Source of the DNA: Dialister sp900541485
GTDB taxonomy: Bacteria; Bacillota; Negativicutes; Veillonellales; Dialisteraceae
Direction: 5' to 3'
Length of the DNA stretch: 64,000 nucleotides
Assembly (NCBI GenBank): GCA_965119665.1
Contig: OZ221974.1
Coordinates: forward strand, 930,001 to 994,000
Of the stretch, positions 50,974 to 60,206 are shown piece by piece. The notes under the pieces were generated by a model. The model was given only the letters and a program-made list of their open reading frames with translations. It was not told the DNA's origin and made no database searches. Positions within the stretch are counted from its first letter, which is position 1. Every line of letters begins with the position of its first letter. The translations under genes and the position numbers were made by a program.

Positions 50974-51918
50974 ATGAATTTTTTAAGTATCAAATATTTC
51001 CTGGCCCTCGCGCGGGAGGGGAATTTCACGAGAGCGGCGGAAACTCTGTATATCACCCAGCAGACGTTATCGGCCCATATCGCGGCATTGGAAAAAGAAA
51101 CGGGCGGGCCTTTATTTGTCCGCCGTGTGCCTGTATCGCTTACGGGGGCGGGCGAAGTGTTTTACCGTTATGCCCTGGCTTTCGAGGAAAATGAAAAAGC
51201 GCTTTTGCGCGAGCTTTCTGCCGCGCACGGGGAAATGGCCGGAACGCTCCGCATCGGTGTCGCTCCTGCGAGAGGACAGCTTCTTTTGCCTGCAGTCATT
51301 CACCGTTACCGCAAAATGTATCCCCAGGTACAGATTTGCCTTACGGAAGGAGCCAACGAGTCGCTTGTCCGTGCATTGGAAAGCCGCCATCTCGATCTCG
51401 TGCTTGCCCGTTTTGCCGGGCCTGCGGCGGGACTTGTGCAGACTCCTTTTTATAAAGAGCGGATTGTACTTTTGGGGGCAAAAACGCTTTTGGAAAAACG
51501 GTTCGGTCAAGAAAAAGACAGGATTATCCGTGACGCCTGTGACGGAAAAGAGGGCTGGCTTTCCCCTTTCCGCAGTTGTCCCGTTCTTTTGAACAGCCAG
51601 CGGGATATCATCGGGTCTTTTGTGCGGGGGTTGTACAAAAATGCAGGTTTCGAGCCGTGTGTAGCCGTGGAGTCGGAAAATATGGCGACTCTCCTTGCAC
51701 TTTGTCTTTCCGGGGAAGGCATTTTTTTCTGCGTAGAGAATCTGGCGGGAAAACTTTTGACAGAACAGGAAATCAAACGGCTCCGGATCATTCATTTTGC
51801 CGGTGCGCCGTCTTATGATATTTCCTTTGCGGTGCGTAAGGAAAATGCCGGTTCTCCCATGACAGGTGCATTTATTACGATGGCGCGGGATATTTACGGG
51901 AACGGGAAAAAGAAATGA
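50974..51918 (+). CDS. LysR-family transcriptional regulator
   Basis: A 314-residue regulator. N-terminal winged helix-turn-helix (MNFLSIKYFLALAREGNFTRAAETLYITQQTLSAHI...LEKE) and a C-terminal periplasmic-binding-like effector domain beginning near residue 90 (GTLRIGVAPARGQLLLPAVI). GGAGACGG precedes the ATG. The effector is unknown; possible targets are itself (palindrome upstream) and the divergent anion carrier. Confidence 0.93.
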   Translation: MNFLSIKYFLALAREGNFTRAAETLYITQQTLSAHIAALEKETGGPLFVRRVPVSLTGAGEVFYRYALAFEENEKALLRELSAAHGEMAGTLRIGVAPARGQLLLPAVIHRYRKMYPQVQICLTEGANESLVRALESRHLDLVLARFAGPAAGLVQTPFYKERIVLLGAKTLLEKRFGQEKDRIIRDACDGKEGWLSPFRSCPVLLNSQRDIIGSFVRGLYKNAGFEPCVAVESENMATLLALCLSGEGIFFCVENLAGKLLTEQEIKRLRIIHFAGAPSYDISFAVRKENAGSPMTGAFITMARDIYGNGKKK

Positions 51919-51993
51919 CCGCCGGTAAAGAAGAATCCTGTTTTTTACAGATTTTGTGATACAATAAACATACCAATCAATTGCGAGGTAGTT

Positions 51994-53235
51994 ATGTTTG
52001 ATGAAAAGTTATTGAAAAAAGCGGAAGATTTATATATACGCTGTAAGTTGGACGAAGCGTTTCCGCTCTTTCTTTCTCTGGCAGGCGAAGGGTCGGCCAG
52101 AGCGATGTATTTTTTAGGCGAATATTATAATCACGGTCTCGGCAGTATCCGTGATCGGGACGAAAAAGAGGCACGCTATTGGCATGAAAAGGGCGCGGCG
52201 GCAGGAGAAAATTTGTGCCGCCTGAATTTGGCGTACATGTATGAACGGTTTTCGCCGGAAATGACGGAACTTTGCCGGACTTGTTTCCCCCATGTGCTTT
52301 CTGCGGCGGAAGCAGGCGATTTGATGGCTGCCGATGAGCTGGGCGATATGTATCTGTACGGCTTCGGCACGGATAAGAACAGGGACGAAGCACGGTCCTG
52401 GCTTGAAAAAAGCGCAGAAAAAGGATATTGGCGTTCTCTGAATGCCTTAGGTGAAATGTACTGTTCTGAAGAGCCGACAGAGGAAAATAAAAAGAAGGCG
52501 AGGGCCTGTTACGAACGCTCTGCCGCGGCAGGTTCGAGAGAAGCGATGACATCACTGGGTTTGATGGAATACACAGGCGGATTCGGCAGTGCCGATGAAG
52601 AAAACGCGTACCGCTATTTTGAGAAAGCGGCGGAATTGGGAGATGCGGACGCCGTATTTATGCTCGGCAGGTGCTATCTGGAAGGCGTTTTTGTGGAAAT
52701 AGATGAAAAACGGGCAGCCGGCTATTTCGAAGAAGCGGCGGCAAGAAATTTTCCGCTCGCAATCTGGTCTTTGGGTGAATGTTATTTCCACGGTACCGGG
52801 GTCGAACAAAATGCGGAAAAAGCATTCCGTCTTTTTGAAAAAGCGGCGTCACAGGAACTTTCCGTCGGCTGTTTCTCTCTTGCCAAATGCTACCGCTATG
52901 GAAAAGGAACGAAGGAAGACAAGGTCAAGGCGGTAGACTGGTATAAAAAAGCCTTTGCACTCGGCCACGGAGAAGCGGCTGATGAAATCGGCACGATGTA
53001 TCTGGTGGGAACGGAAATCATGCCGAATCCGGCGGAAGCGTTCTCGTGGTACCGGAAAGGTGCGGAAGCGGGCGAGCCGGTCTCGAAGTATCATTTGGGT
53101 GTCTGCTATCACGAGGGACTGGGGACAGAGGCGGATGAAAATCAGGCCATTTCCTATCTCTATCAGGCCTATATGGCCGGTATTCCCGGTGCAGTGGAGT
53201 ACCTGAATAATAATATGAATATTACGATACAGTAA
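51994..53235 (+). CDS. Sel1-repeat protein
   Basis: A 413-residue soluble protein composed of about ten Sel1-like repeats (36-residue TPR variants) with the pattern A..LG..Y..G.G...D...A..W..KAA, e.g. AADELGDMYLYGFGTDKNRD and AIWSLGECYFHGTGVEQN. No signal peptide is visible, so it is probably a cytoplasmic scaffold for protein-protein contacts. Partners cannot be inferred. GAGGT 6 bases before the ATG. Confidence 0.92.
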   Translation: MFDEKLLKKAEDLYIRCKLDEAFPLFLSLAGEGSARAMYFLGEYYNHGLGSIRDRDEKEARYWHEKGAAAGENLCRLNLAYMYERFSPEMTELCRTCFPHVLSAAEAGDLMAADELGDMYLYGFGTDKNRDEARSWLEKSAEKGYWRSLNALGEMYCSEEPTEENKKKARACYERSAAAGSREAMTSLGLMEYTGGFGSADEENAYRYFEKAAELGDADAVFMLGRCYLEGVFVEIDEKRAAGYFEEAAARNFPLAIWSLGECYFHGTGVEQNAEKAFRLFEKAASQELSVGCFSLAKCYRYGKGTKEDKVKAVDWYKKAFALGHGEAADEIGTMYLVGTEIMPNPAEAFSWYRKGAEAGEPVSKYHLGVCYHEGLGTEADENQAISYLYQAYMAGIPGAVEYLNNNMNITIQ

Positions 53236-53239
53236 AAAA

Positions 53240-53292
53240 ACGGTACAGCGGGTTTTTTCTGTTTTGTCAGACCCCGCTTTGCCGTCTTTTTT
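53240..53292 (+). terminator. Terminator of the Sel1 gene
   Basis: ACGG...AGCGGG pairs with CCCGCT...CCGT across a large loop, then CTTTTTTC. Confidence 0.6.
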
Positions 53293-53337
53293 CTTGCAGA
53301 CGGATATTTGAAAGGAATAAATGGTAGAAAAATAAAT

Positions 53338-53357
53338 TTATTCACAGTTTATCCACA
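53338..53357 (+). promoter_or_regulatory. Pair of DnaA boxes outside oriC
   Basis: TTATTCACA (53338-53346) and TTATCCACA (53349-53357), the latter a perfect consensus box, in direct orientation 2 bases apart, 131 bases upstream of the ZIP gene. Confidence 0.7.
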
Positions 53358-53487
53358 ATATGTTGAATAACTTTTAGTTTTTCATAAAAAACAAGTTATA
53401 TTTTTACCGTTGCTACAAAAACGGGATAAAGGGAGTATCAAAGAAATGCAAGGGAAGCATTTTTGAACGGAAAAGGAGTAAAAATTT

Positions 53488-54270
53488 ATGATGAATAACG
53501 TATTTTGGGGACTGGCTGTTCCCTTTATAGGCACGTCTTTGGGAGCGGCGTGCGTATTTTTTATGAAAGAAGCGCTTCACCGGGGTACGCAGCGCTGTCT
53601 TACCGGCTTTGCCGCAGGCATCATGGTGGCGGCGTCCTTTTTCAGTCTGATCCTCCCCGCTCTGGATATGTCCGAAGATATGGGGCAGTGGGCTTTTGTA
53701 CCGGCTGTCGTCGGTTTCGGTGCCGGTGTGGCCTTTCTCTTGCTCCTTGACCATGCTATCCCCCATCTTCATATGAATACGGAAAAAGCGGAAGGACCGG
53801 CGGCGCACCTGGCAAAAGGAACGATGCTCGTTCTTGCGGTGACGCTCCATAATATTCCCGAAGGTATGGCGGTCGGTGTTGTCTACGCAGGCTATCTGGC
53901 AGGAAGCGGAGATATTACCGCGGCAGGAGCTATGGCCCTCGCTTTGGGGATTGCCATACAGAACTTTCCCGAAGGCGCCATTATATCCATGCCGCTCCGA
54001 GCAGGCGGAATGGGAAAAATGAAAGCCTTTACCGGCGGCGTTTTATCCGGCGCGGTCGAGCCGATCGGTGCGGTTCTTACCATTCTTCTTACCGAACTGG
54101 TCGTTCCCTTTCTTCCCTATTTCCTTTGCTTTGCCGCAGGGGCCATGATTTTCGTCGTTGTGGAAGAACTGATTCCCGAAATGTCGGCAGGCGAACACTC
54201 CGATATCGGCGTCATTTCCTTTGCCGCCGGCTTCATGGTCATGATGGCTCTGGACGTGGCACTCAGTTGA
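53488..54270 (+). CDS. ZIP-family metal transporter
   Basis: A 260-residue membrane protein with eight predicted segments. Metal-site motifs of ZIP/GufA transporters are present: HNIPEGMAVG in TM4 and QNFPEGAIISMP in TM5, and a histidine-containing loop (HAIPHLHMN). It would move zinc or another divalent cation across the inner membrane. GGAG 9 bases before ATG. DnaA boxes lie upstream. It could supply zinc for enzymes such as the alkaline phosphatase; that is inference. Confidence 0.92.
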   Translation: MMNNVFWGLAVPFIGTSLGAACVFFMKEALHRGTQRCLTGFAAGIMVAASFFSLILPALDMSEDMGQWAFVPAVVGFGAGVAFLLLLDHAIPHLHMNTEKAEGPAAHLAKGTMLVLAVTLHNIPEGMAVGVVYAGYLAGSGDITAAGAMALALGIAIQNFPEGAIISMPLRAGGMGKMKAFTGGVLSGAVEPIGAVLTILLTELVVPFLPYFLCFAAGAMIFVVVEELIPEMSAGEHSDIGVISFAAGFMVMMALDVALS

Positions 54271-54312
54271 AAAGGTTCTAAAAAAATAAAAAGCCTTGCC
54301 GAAAAAGGCAAC

Positions 54313-54352
54313 AAAAAAACCGGAATCACCATGATGTGAGTCCGGTTTTCTT
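54313..54352. terminator. Bidirectional terminator between ZIP and CsbD-like genes
   Basis: AAACCGGA-TCA pairs with TGA-TCCGGTTT (one mismatch), with T-runs on both strands. Confidence 0.8.
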
Positions 54353-54364
54353 TGTAAGAAATCA

Positions 54365-54556
54365 TTATTTGGTCGAATCTTTTACCTTTTCAACCACATC
54401 TTCTGCAGCATCTTTAGCATCGGAAATGACTTCTTTTGTCTTGCCTTTTGCCTTGTCCATAAGACCTTCCGCTTTTAAAGAAGTATCATTTGTGATATCT
54501 CCTGCGGTTTCCTTAATGGTTCCTTTAATCTTATCTGTCAATCCGTTATCAAACAT
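54365..54556 (-). CDS. CsbD-family small stress protein
   Basis: A 63-residue hydrophilic, helix-forming protein; AGGAGGT 5 bases before the ATG at 54556. The pattern DKIKGTIKETAGDITNDTSL then KAEGLMDKAKGKTKEV is typical of CsbD, a family induced by general stress in several bacteria, with unknown mechanism. The C-terminal half (AKDAAEDVVEKVKDSTK) is an amphipathic repeat. Confidence 0.88.
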   Translation of the reverse strand: MFDNGLTDKIKGTIKETAGDITNDTSLKAEGLMDKAKGKTKEVISDAKDAAEDVVEKVKDSTK

Positions 54557-54643
54557 GGTATACCTCCTGTACAAAAATAAAATAACTTCTCTCTATTACT
54601 GTAGACCATAATACGGGATTTGTAAATACAGAAAAAATATATT

Positions 54644-55975
54644 TCATGCACCGGCCAGTAATTCCTGCCAGCTCATCCGTTTCAGACGGCGGACGAGAAA
54701 AGTCGCACAAGAGGCACGGATACACTGGTCAAGGAGAAGTGCCCACCAGCATCCCACAAGACCGAGTCCTAACCCATAGAGGAAAAATGCGGTCATAGCG
54801 GGACGGAGCAACGTGACGCTTATAAAAGAATACGCCGCCACCGCTGTGGTCCTTCCGCTTCCGCGGAGAATTCCGGCGCAAACAATGGCCTGTGCTTCGG
54901 GGAAACTGACCAGTGCCACAAGAATCATGACGGACCCGCTCATGGCAAGCGCGGCGGGATCGGAAGAATAGAAAGAAAATATTTCTTCTTTGAAAATAAG
55001 AGTGACCAGACAGGCGACGGAAGAAAAAATGAGACTCCATTTGATGCCCGTCCGGTTATACGTCCGCCAATCCGTTTCACTCGCTTTTCCCACCGACTGG
55101 CCGGCCATGACCATGCTCGCTTTGCCCATACCGATTGTGTAATCCCAGTAAATATCACAAATGTTCATGCAAATACTGTGAACCGCAAAAGGAACCGTTC
55201 CGAGCCCTGCCGCCATACGTGTGAAAAGAACCATGCCCGTCCGCTCGAATCCCTGCTCGCTGAATACGGAAAGAAATACGGGAGCAATCCGGCGGAAATA
55301 CCGACGGTCCGGCAAAAACGAGCCGCCCGCAAGAAGGCGCTCTTTTTGCATAATCCGGAGAGTCCAGGCTAAAGTGAATACCGTACTTATCACAGTCCCG
55401 ACAGCCGCACCGGCGACACCCATCGCAGGAAACGGTCCGAGTCCGAAAATAAGAAGTGCATTCATCACTACGTTCACGATATTTCCGGCTACATTCGTTT
55501 TCATGATGACTGCTGTCTGTCCGTATCCGAGCTGGACCGCCTGGAAAATCAGAGTCAGGGACGTGACAAAAACAGAGAAAAGTGCGATATTTCCGTACAC
55601 CAAAGCAGGAGCGATATACTCCTCCTTCGCTCCCATGAGATAAAAAATATCTTCCAGATACAAATAAAATAAGGCGTGAATACAAATAAGAACCGCCGTT
55701 CCGGCGAAAAGCGATTTCTTCAAAATATCCGCCGCTTCCCTCTGGTCATCACGTCCTGCCTCACGGGACACCAAAAGCGTCACCGCCGCAGAAAGAGAAC
55801 GGGAAAAGCAAAGAATCACAAGACGGGGCTGCAGGAAAATACTGACCGCCGCAATAGAAACCGCGCCGAGCGTTCCCACCATGATCAGATCCGCCGATGC
55901 CAAAAGAATCATAAAAAGACTCTCCAAAGCGGCAGGCATGGCAATCCGTAAATACCTTTTATCGTAACCGGTCAT
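54644..55975 (-). CDS. MATE-family efflux transporter
   Basis: A 443-residue protein with 12 membrane segments in two homologous halves, typical of MATE (multidrug and toxin extrusion) carriers; recognisable are IAMPAALESLFMILLASADLIMVG, VAGNIVNVVMNALLIFG and GVAGAAVGTVIS. It would expel cationic compounds using Na+ or H+. The start ATG at 55975 has only a weak ribosome site. Confidence 0.92.
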   Translation of the reverse strand: MTGYDKRYLRIAMPAALESLFMILLASADLIMVGTLGAVSIAAVSIFLQPRLVILCFSRSLSAAVTLLVSREAGRDDQREAADILKKSLFAGTAVLICIHALFYLYLEDIFYLMGAKEEYIAPALVYGNIALFSVFVTSLTLIFQAVQLGYGQTAVIMKTNVAGNIVNVVMNALLIFGLGPFPAMGVAGAAVGTVISTVFTLAWTLRIMQKERLLAGGSFLPDRRYFRRIAPVFLSVFSEQGFERTGMVLFTRMAAGLGTVPFAVHSICMNICDIYWDYTIGMGKASMVMAGQSVGKASETDWRTYNRTGIKWSLIFSSVACLVTLIFKEEIFSFYSSDPAALAMSGSVMILVALVSFPEAQAIVCAGILRGSGRTTAVAAYSFISVTLLRPAMTAFFLYGLGLGLVGCWWALLLDQCIRASCATFLVRRLKRMSWQELLAGA

Positions 55976-56084
55976 TATGAAAAAAGTCTTTCCCTGAAAT
56001 TAAAAATAATCATGAAATATATAGACATATTACTATATTTGTTCAGTAACATCAATGAAGCAGTCTTTTTTACAAGATAAAAAC

Positions 56085-56212
56085 AAAAAATAATGAAATA
56101 ACGCACACAAAAAAGTCGTTACTGTATGTTTGAAAATGAAGGAATGAATCCAAAGTAAAAGCCGTCCCCGCTTGCCACCGCCTTCGGGGGAATCAGCGGC
56201 TAAGGAAAAAAC
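56085..56212. repeat. Dispersed intergenic repeat, short
   Basis: Shares 'AACGCACACAAAAAAGTCGT' with 46873-46904 and the end module 'GCTTGCCACCGCCTTCGGGG' / 'GGCTAAGGAAAAAAC'. Confidence 0.7.
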
Positions 56213-56358
56213 AAAAATTAATTATCTAATAAAAATAAAACGAAATATATCTAATAAAAAATTACGCAATAAGCGAAAATAAACTAACAATAATCATGAA
56301 ATTTTGGTAGGAAATTAATAAAAATTAATGAGAAGTATAAAAACAAAATACCTTGGTA

Positions 56359-56389
56359 TTGACTAAAATTCCGGGGGGGGGGGTAACAT
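56359..56389 (+). promoter_or_regulatory. Promoter with a G11 tract in the spacer (phase-variation candidate)
   Basis: TTGACT (56359-56364) and TAACAT (56384-56389) are separated by 19 bases: 8 bases then eleven G (56373-56383). Loss of two G would give the optimal 17-base spacing. The same layout controls known phase-variable outer-membrane genes such as Neisseria porA. Confidence 0.65.
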
Positions 56390-56447
56390 TAAAGTAACCT
56401 TTATATTATTGGGGTGTTTCAGTTGTAGTAAGAAGGAGGGTGTACTT

Positions 56448-59174
56448 ATGAACAGGATATACAAAGTAATTTGGAACAAGGGGAAAAATTGTTATTCCGT
56501 GGTATCGGAAATTGCAAAAAACCACGGAAAATCTTCAAGCTGCCGTAAAAAAGCAGTGACGGCCGTAATGATTCTGTCCTTGTTGTCCGCAGGCGGTCTC
56601 GCCTATGCGGAGGCTCCTGCGATAGCAGCGGACCCGGATACCGAAATTCACTAGTTCTCGGTTCATGCCAATGACAGCGCCAACCCTGAGGGAACGAACT
56701 GGAAGAATGACGGCGCAAAAGGGGTCGCTGCGATAGCGGTCGGACCGTACGCGGGCGCGCAAGGCGATTACGGTACGGCGGTAGGACCCTACGCGCACGC
56801 GGACGGTGTACAGGCGAGCGCTTTCGGCGTGGCGGCCAATGCGAGCGGAGGGGTGTCAGTGGCGACAGGTGCCTATGCAAACGCGGCAGGCGTAGCTTCT
56901 TCGGCGCTCGGATTTCGGGCTCAGGCGAAAAGCAACGAATCGGTAGCGTTAGGCGCTTATACAGAGGCGGAAAAACATGCCGCGGCGATTGGTTCGCAAG
57001 CGAAAGCGCTCAGTGAACAGTCTGTCGCCGTTGGCGGCAAAGCGGAAGCGCAAGAGGCTTACAGTTTAGCCGTCGGATCGCTGGCAAGTGCGACGCAAGA
57101 AGGTGGTGTCGCACTCGGTGCGAACAGCCTTGCCGACAGACAGGCGGGAGTTTGGGGCTTTGATGCATCTGCAGGCGAAGCGATGAATGAAGATACTTTG
57201 CTGGGCGAGAAAAAAGCAGAGTATCAAAAAGAAGTGGAAAAGCTTGAGAAATTATATGATGAAGAGGATTCTCTACATAATGATCTCAAGGCAAGCCTGG
57301 ACAATGATCCGGTTGATAATAATGGAAAGAAGATAGAATCGGATAAAACAAAAAATCTCAGACAAAATCTGGAAGAAAAAACAAAAGAAACGGACGCGCA
57401 ATCAAAATTGGTAAACGGATATGTAAATGCATGGCAATCCATCGGTGGGGCCGTTTCTGTAGGAAATGCAGAAGTTGGAATTACCCGTCAGATTACAGGG
57501 GTCGCCGCCGGCACGGAAGACACCGATGTGGTGAACGTGGCGCAGATCAAAGCCATTACGAAGCAAATGGAAGAGCAAGCGACCCACTATTTCTCCGTTA
57601 ACGCCGATGACAGCGCCAACCCCGCGGATACGAACTGGGATAATGACGGGGCTAAAGGTGTCGCCGCGGTAGCAATTGGAACGCACGCGGGAGCGCAGGG
57701 CGATTACGGTACGGCGGTAGGACCCTACGCGCACGCGGACGGTAACCAGGCGAGCGCCTTCGGCGTGGCGGCCAATGCGAGCGGAGTAGCTGCCACAGCG
57801 GCGGGAACCAATGCAAAAGCCATGGGAACAGCTGCTACAGCGGCAGGAAGTAATGCCGTTGCGAATGGAGAAATCGCGTCTGCTTTCGGTTCCGCAGCTA
57901 ACGCGACCGGGACGGCTGCCACAGCGGCAGGAAGTAATGCCGTTGCGAATGGAGAAATCGCGTCTGCTTTCGGTTCCGCTGCCAACGCTACAGGAAAGGC
58001 TTCCACAGCGGCAGGAAGTAATGCTGTTGCAAATGGAGAATTCGCGTCTGCTTTCGGTTCCGCAGCCAATGCGACAGGAAAGGCTTCCACAGCGGCGGGA
58101 ACCCATGCCGTTGCAAACGGAGTAGGCGCATCTGCTTTCGGCTCCGCTGCCAACGCATCCGCTGATTATTCCCTCGCCATCGGGGTCATGGCAAGCGCGA
58201 CGCAAAAGGGCGGTGTCGCTCTCGGCGTGAACAGCCTTGCCGACAGACAGGCGAAAGTCTGGGGCTTTGACGCGTCGGCAGGCAACGCGATGAATGAAGA
58301 TACTTTGCTGGGTGCGAAAAAAGCGGAACGCGCGCAAGCAATAGAGAAACTTACCGATCTGCGCGGAGAGCTACAACAATTGCAGACCCAATTTATCGAA
58401 AGCAGTAAAAAAGATCCCATTGGCCAGGATGGAAAACCCATACCATCCGATGAGACTAAACAAATTCAAGAAAATCTGAAAAATAAAAAGGATGAATTTA
58501 ACGCGCAATTCAAACTGGTAAACGGATATGTAAATGCATGGCAATCCATCGACGGGGCGGTTTCTGTAGGCAATGCGGATCTGGGAGTCACCCGCCAGAT
58601 TACAGGCGTAGCCGCCGGCACGGAAGACACTGATGCGGTGAACGTGGTTCAGCTGAAAAAACTGGCCAGCAATGTAAACGAACAAATGACCGGGTTAGAT
58701 ACCCGCATCACAACGAACACTGAAAAAATTACCGCGAATACTGAAAAAATCACCGCGAACACTGAAAAAATTACCGTTTTAAACGGACGGGTGGATGTAC
58801 TGGATACAAGAGTAGACAGAGTAGGCGCGGGCGCGGCCGCGTTGGCAGGACTTCACCCGCTGGATTATGATTCCGAAAACAAATGGGACTTTGCCGCAGG
58901 CTACGGCAACTACAACGGGGCGAATGCCATTGCTATCGGCGCATTCTACCGTCCTGATGAAAACAAGATGATCAGTATAGGCGGTTCTTTCGGCGGCGGA
59001 GAAAACATGATAAGTGCTGGTATTTCCGTCAAGGTCGGACAGGGAACGGGAATAAGCACCTCGAAAGCCGCTATGGCAAATGAAATCCGTGACTTGAAAG
59101 AAGAAAACCGTGAAATGAAACAGGAAATAGAAGATTTGAAGGAACAGATGAAAAACTTCATGTCAGGTAAATAA
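56448..59174 (+). pseudogene. Trimeric autotransporter adhesin with an in-frame TAG stop
   Basis: ATG at 56448 (AAGGAGGG 7 bases upstream) begins an extended signal peptide (MNRIYKVIWNKGKNCYSVVS) and runs to codon 69, TAG at 56652. The same frame stays open afterwards to 59174, 908 codons in all. The homologous internal repeat reads ATHYFSVNADDSANP where this one reads EIH-stop-FSVHANDSANP, so TAT or TAC became TAG by one substitution. Downstream are YadA-head repeats, two helical inserts, neck motifs RQITGVAAGTEDTD, an anchor, and a terminal coiled coil. As it stands only a 68-residue peptide is made, unless the codon is suppressed. Confidence 0.9.
57831..58160 (+). repeat. Four tandem 84-base repeats in the adhesin head
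   Basis: Units start near 57831, 57915, 57999 and 58083, each coding for 28 residues (two YadA-head repeats, AAGSNAVANGEIASAFGSAA type). Units 1-3 are nearly identical, so copy number could change by slippage or recombination. Confidence 0.85.
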
Positions 59175-59186
59175 GGAATAAAGAAG

Positions 59187-59223
59187 AAAAGGAATGAGTC
59201 CGTACCGGGTTCATTCCTTTTTG
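59187..59223 (+). terminator. Terminator of the second adhesin
   Basis: AAAGGAATGA pairs with TCATTCCTTT around a 16-base loop, then TT. Confidence 0.8.
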
Positions 59224-59277
59224 CGTGCCGAAAATCTACAAAAACAAATAGAACGGCTTATTTAAAAGAAAAGAATC

Positions 59278-59905
59278 CAAAATGCAAGCCGTCGGAAGGG
59301 GCAAGTTGGAGCAGAAAAGTAAAAGAGTTTCTTACAAAACGGTAGTAAATACCTGCCTGTCATTCTCGAACGAAGTGATGGCAAGTGAACCACTTTTCGA
59401 GGAGCAAAGCGACGCTGCAAAAGTGAGTGAAACGCCATACCCGACCAGCGGGAGCGGTAAGAATCCAGGCAAAGAATGTGGGTATTAAATACATTTTCTG
59501 ATATCCTATGCCGGATTCTTCGCTAAGAGTCACATGATGTTTTTTCTCCTGTCATCATTCCTGTTCTGTCCACCGCTCAAGAATGACGGCAGGAGTGAAT
59601 TGCGGTTTTTACAGAACGGTACTAAATACCTGCCCGTCATTCTCGAACGAAGTGAAGAATCTGGGCAAAGAATACGGGTGTTAAATACACTTTTTGCGAT
59701 TATCCTATGCCGGATTCTTCGCTAAGAGTCACATGATGTTTTTTTCTCCTGTCATCATTCCGATTCTGCCCGCCGCTCAAGAATGACGGCAAGAGTGAAT
59801 TGCGTTTCCTCAAAATTTTTACTTGGTTTTTGTAAAAAACAACAGAAGGAAAACCGTAAGCAGTCTCCGTTTGCCTCCGTTTTTGGGACAGATGACACTA
59901 AGGAG
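59278..59905. repeat. Dispersed intergenic repeat, composite array
   Basis: Three or more copies: 'GTCATTCTCGAACGAAGTGA' twice, 'ACCCGACCAGCGGGAGCGGT', 'CCGGATTCTTCGCTAAGAGT' twice and 'CACCGCTCAAGAATGACGGC'. Ends with the 'ACACTAAGGAGAGAG' module. Confidence 0.85.
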
Positions 59906-59928
59906 AGAGATTTATATTTTCCGCTCCT

Positions 59929-59944
59929 ATTTCACATGAAACGT
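59929..59944. promoter_or_regulatory. Weak parS-like site
   Basis: TATTTCACATGAAACG, 13 of 16 matches to parS; may be chance. Confidence 0.3.
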
Positions 59945-60148
59945 AAATAACTCTGACGGAAAACGGAATCCTTTGTATTTTGATGTAAAAAAGGAAAATT
60001 CATGCGTTTATTTTTTTAATTTTTTCAAAAAAATTTCTTTTTCTCTACATTCCCAAAATTAGGGGATTTTTCTTCAAAAGTGGGCTGTAATTCGGTCATA
60101 ATATTTTTGGCATAGGCGGAAAAGTTCGATAATTTCGGATAAATTTCA

Positions 60149-60177
60149 TTGTGCATGCCTTTAAGATATAGTATAAT
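60149..60177 (+). promoter_or_regulatory. Promoter of the dicarboxylate/amino-acid symporter gene
   Basis: TTGTGC (60149-60154) and TATAAT (60172-60177), spacer 17. Confidence 0.7.
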
Positions 60178-60206
60178 AGAAAAAATTTATTTTAGGAGGA
60201 AAAGCG

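Noticed and set aside
57831..58160. Regular 84-base repeats considered as a CRISPR array
   Set aside because: No unique spacers; repeats are contiguous and in frame within a coding region.
57725..58337. Long minus-strand frames opposite the adhesin repeats
   Set aside because: Alanine-rich mirror of the GC-rich head repeats; shadow frames.
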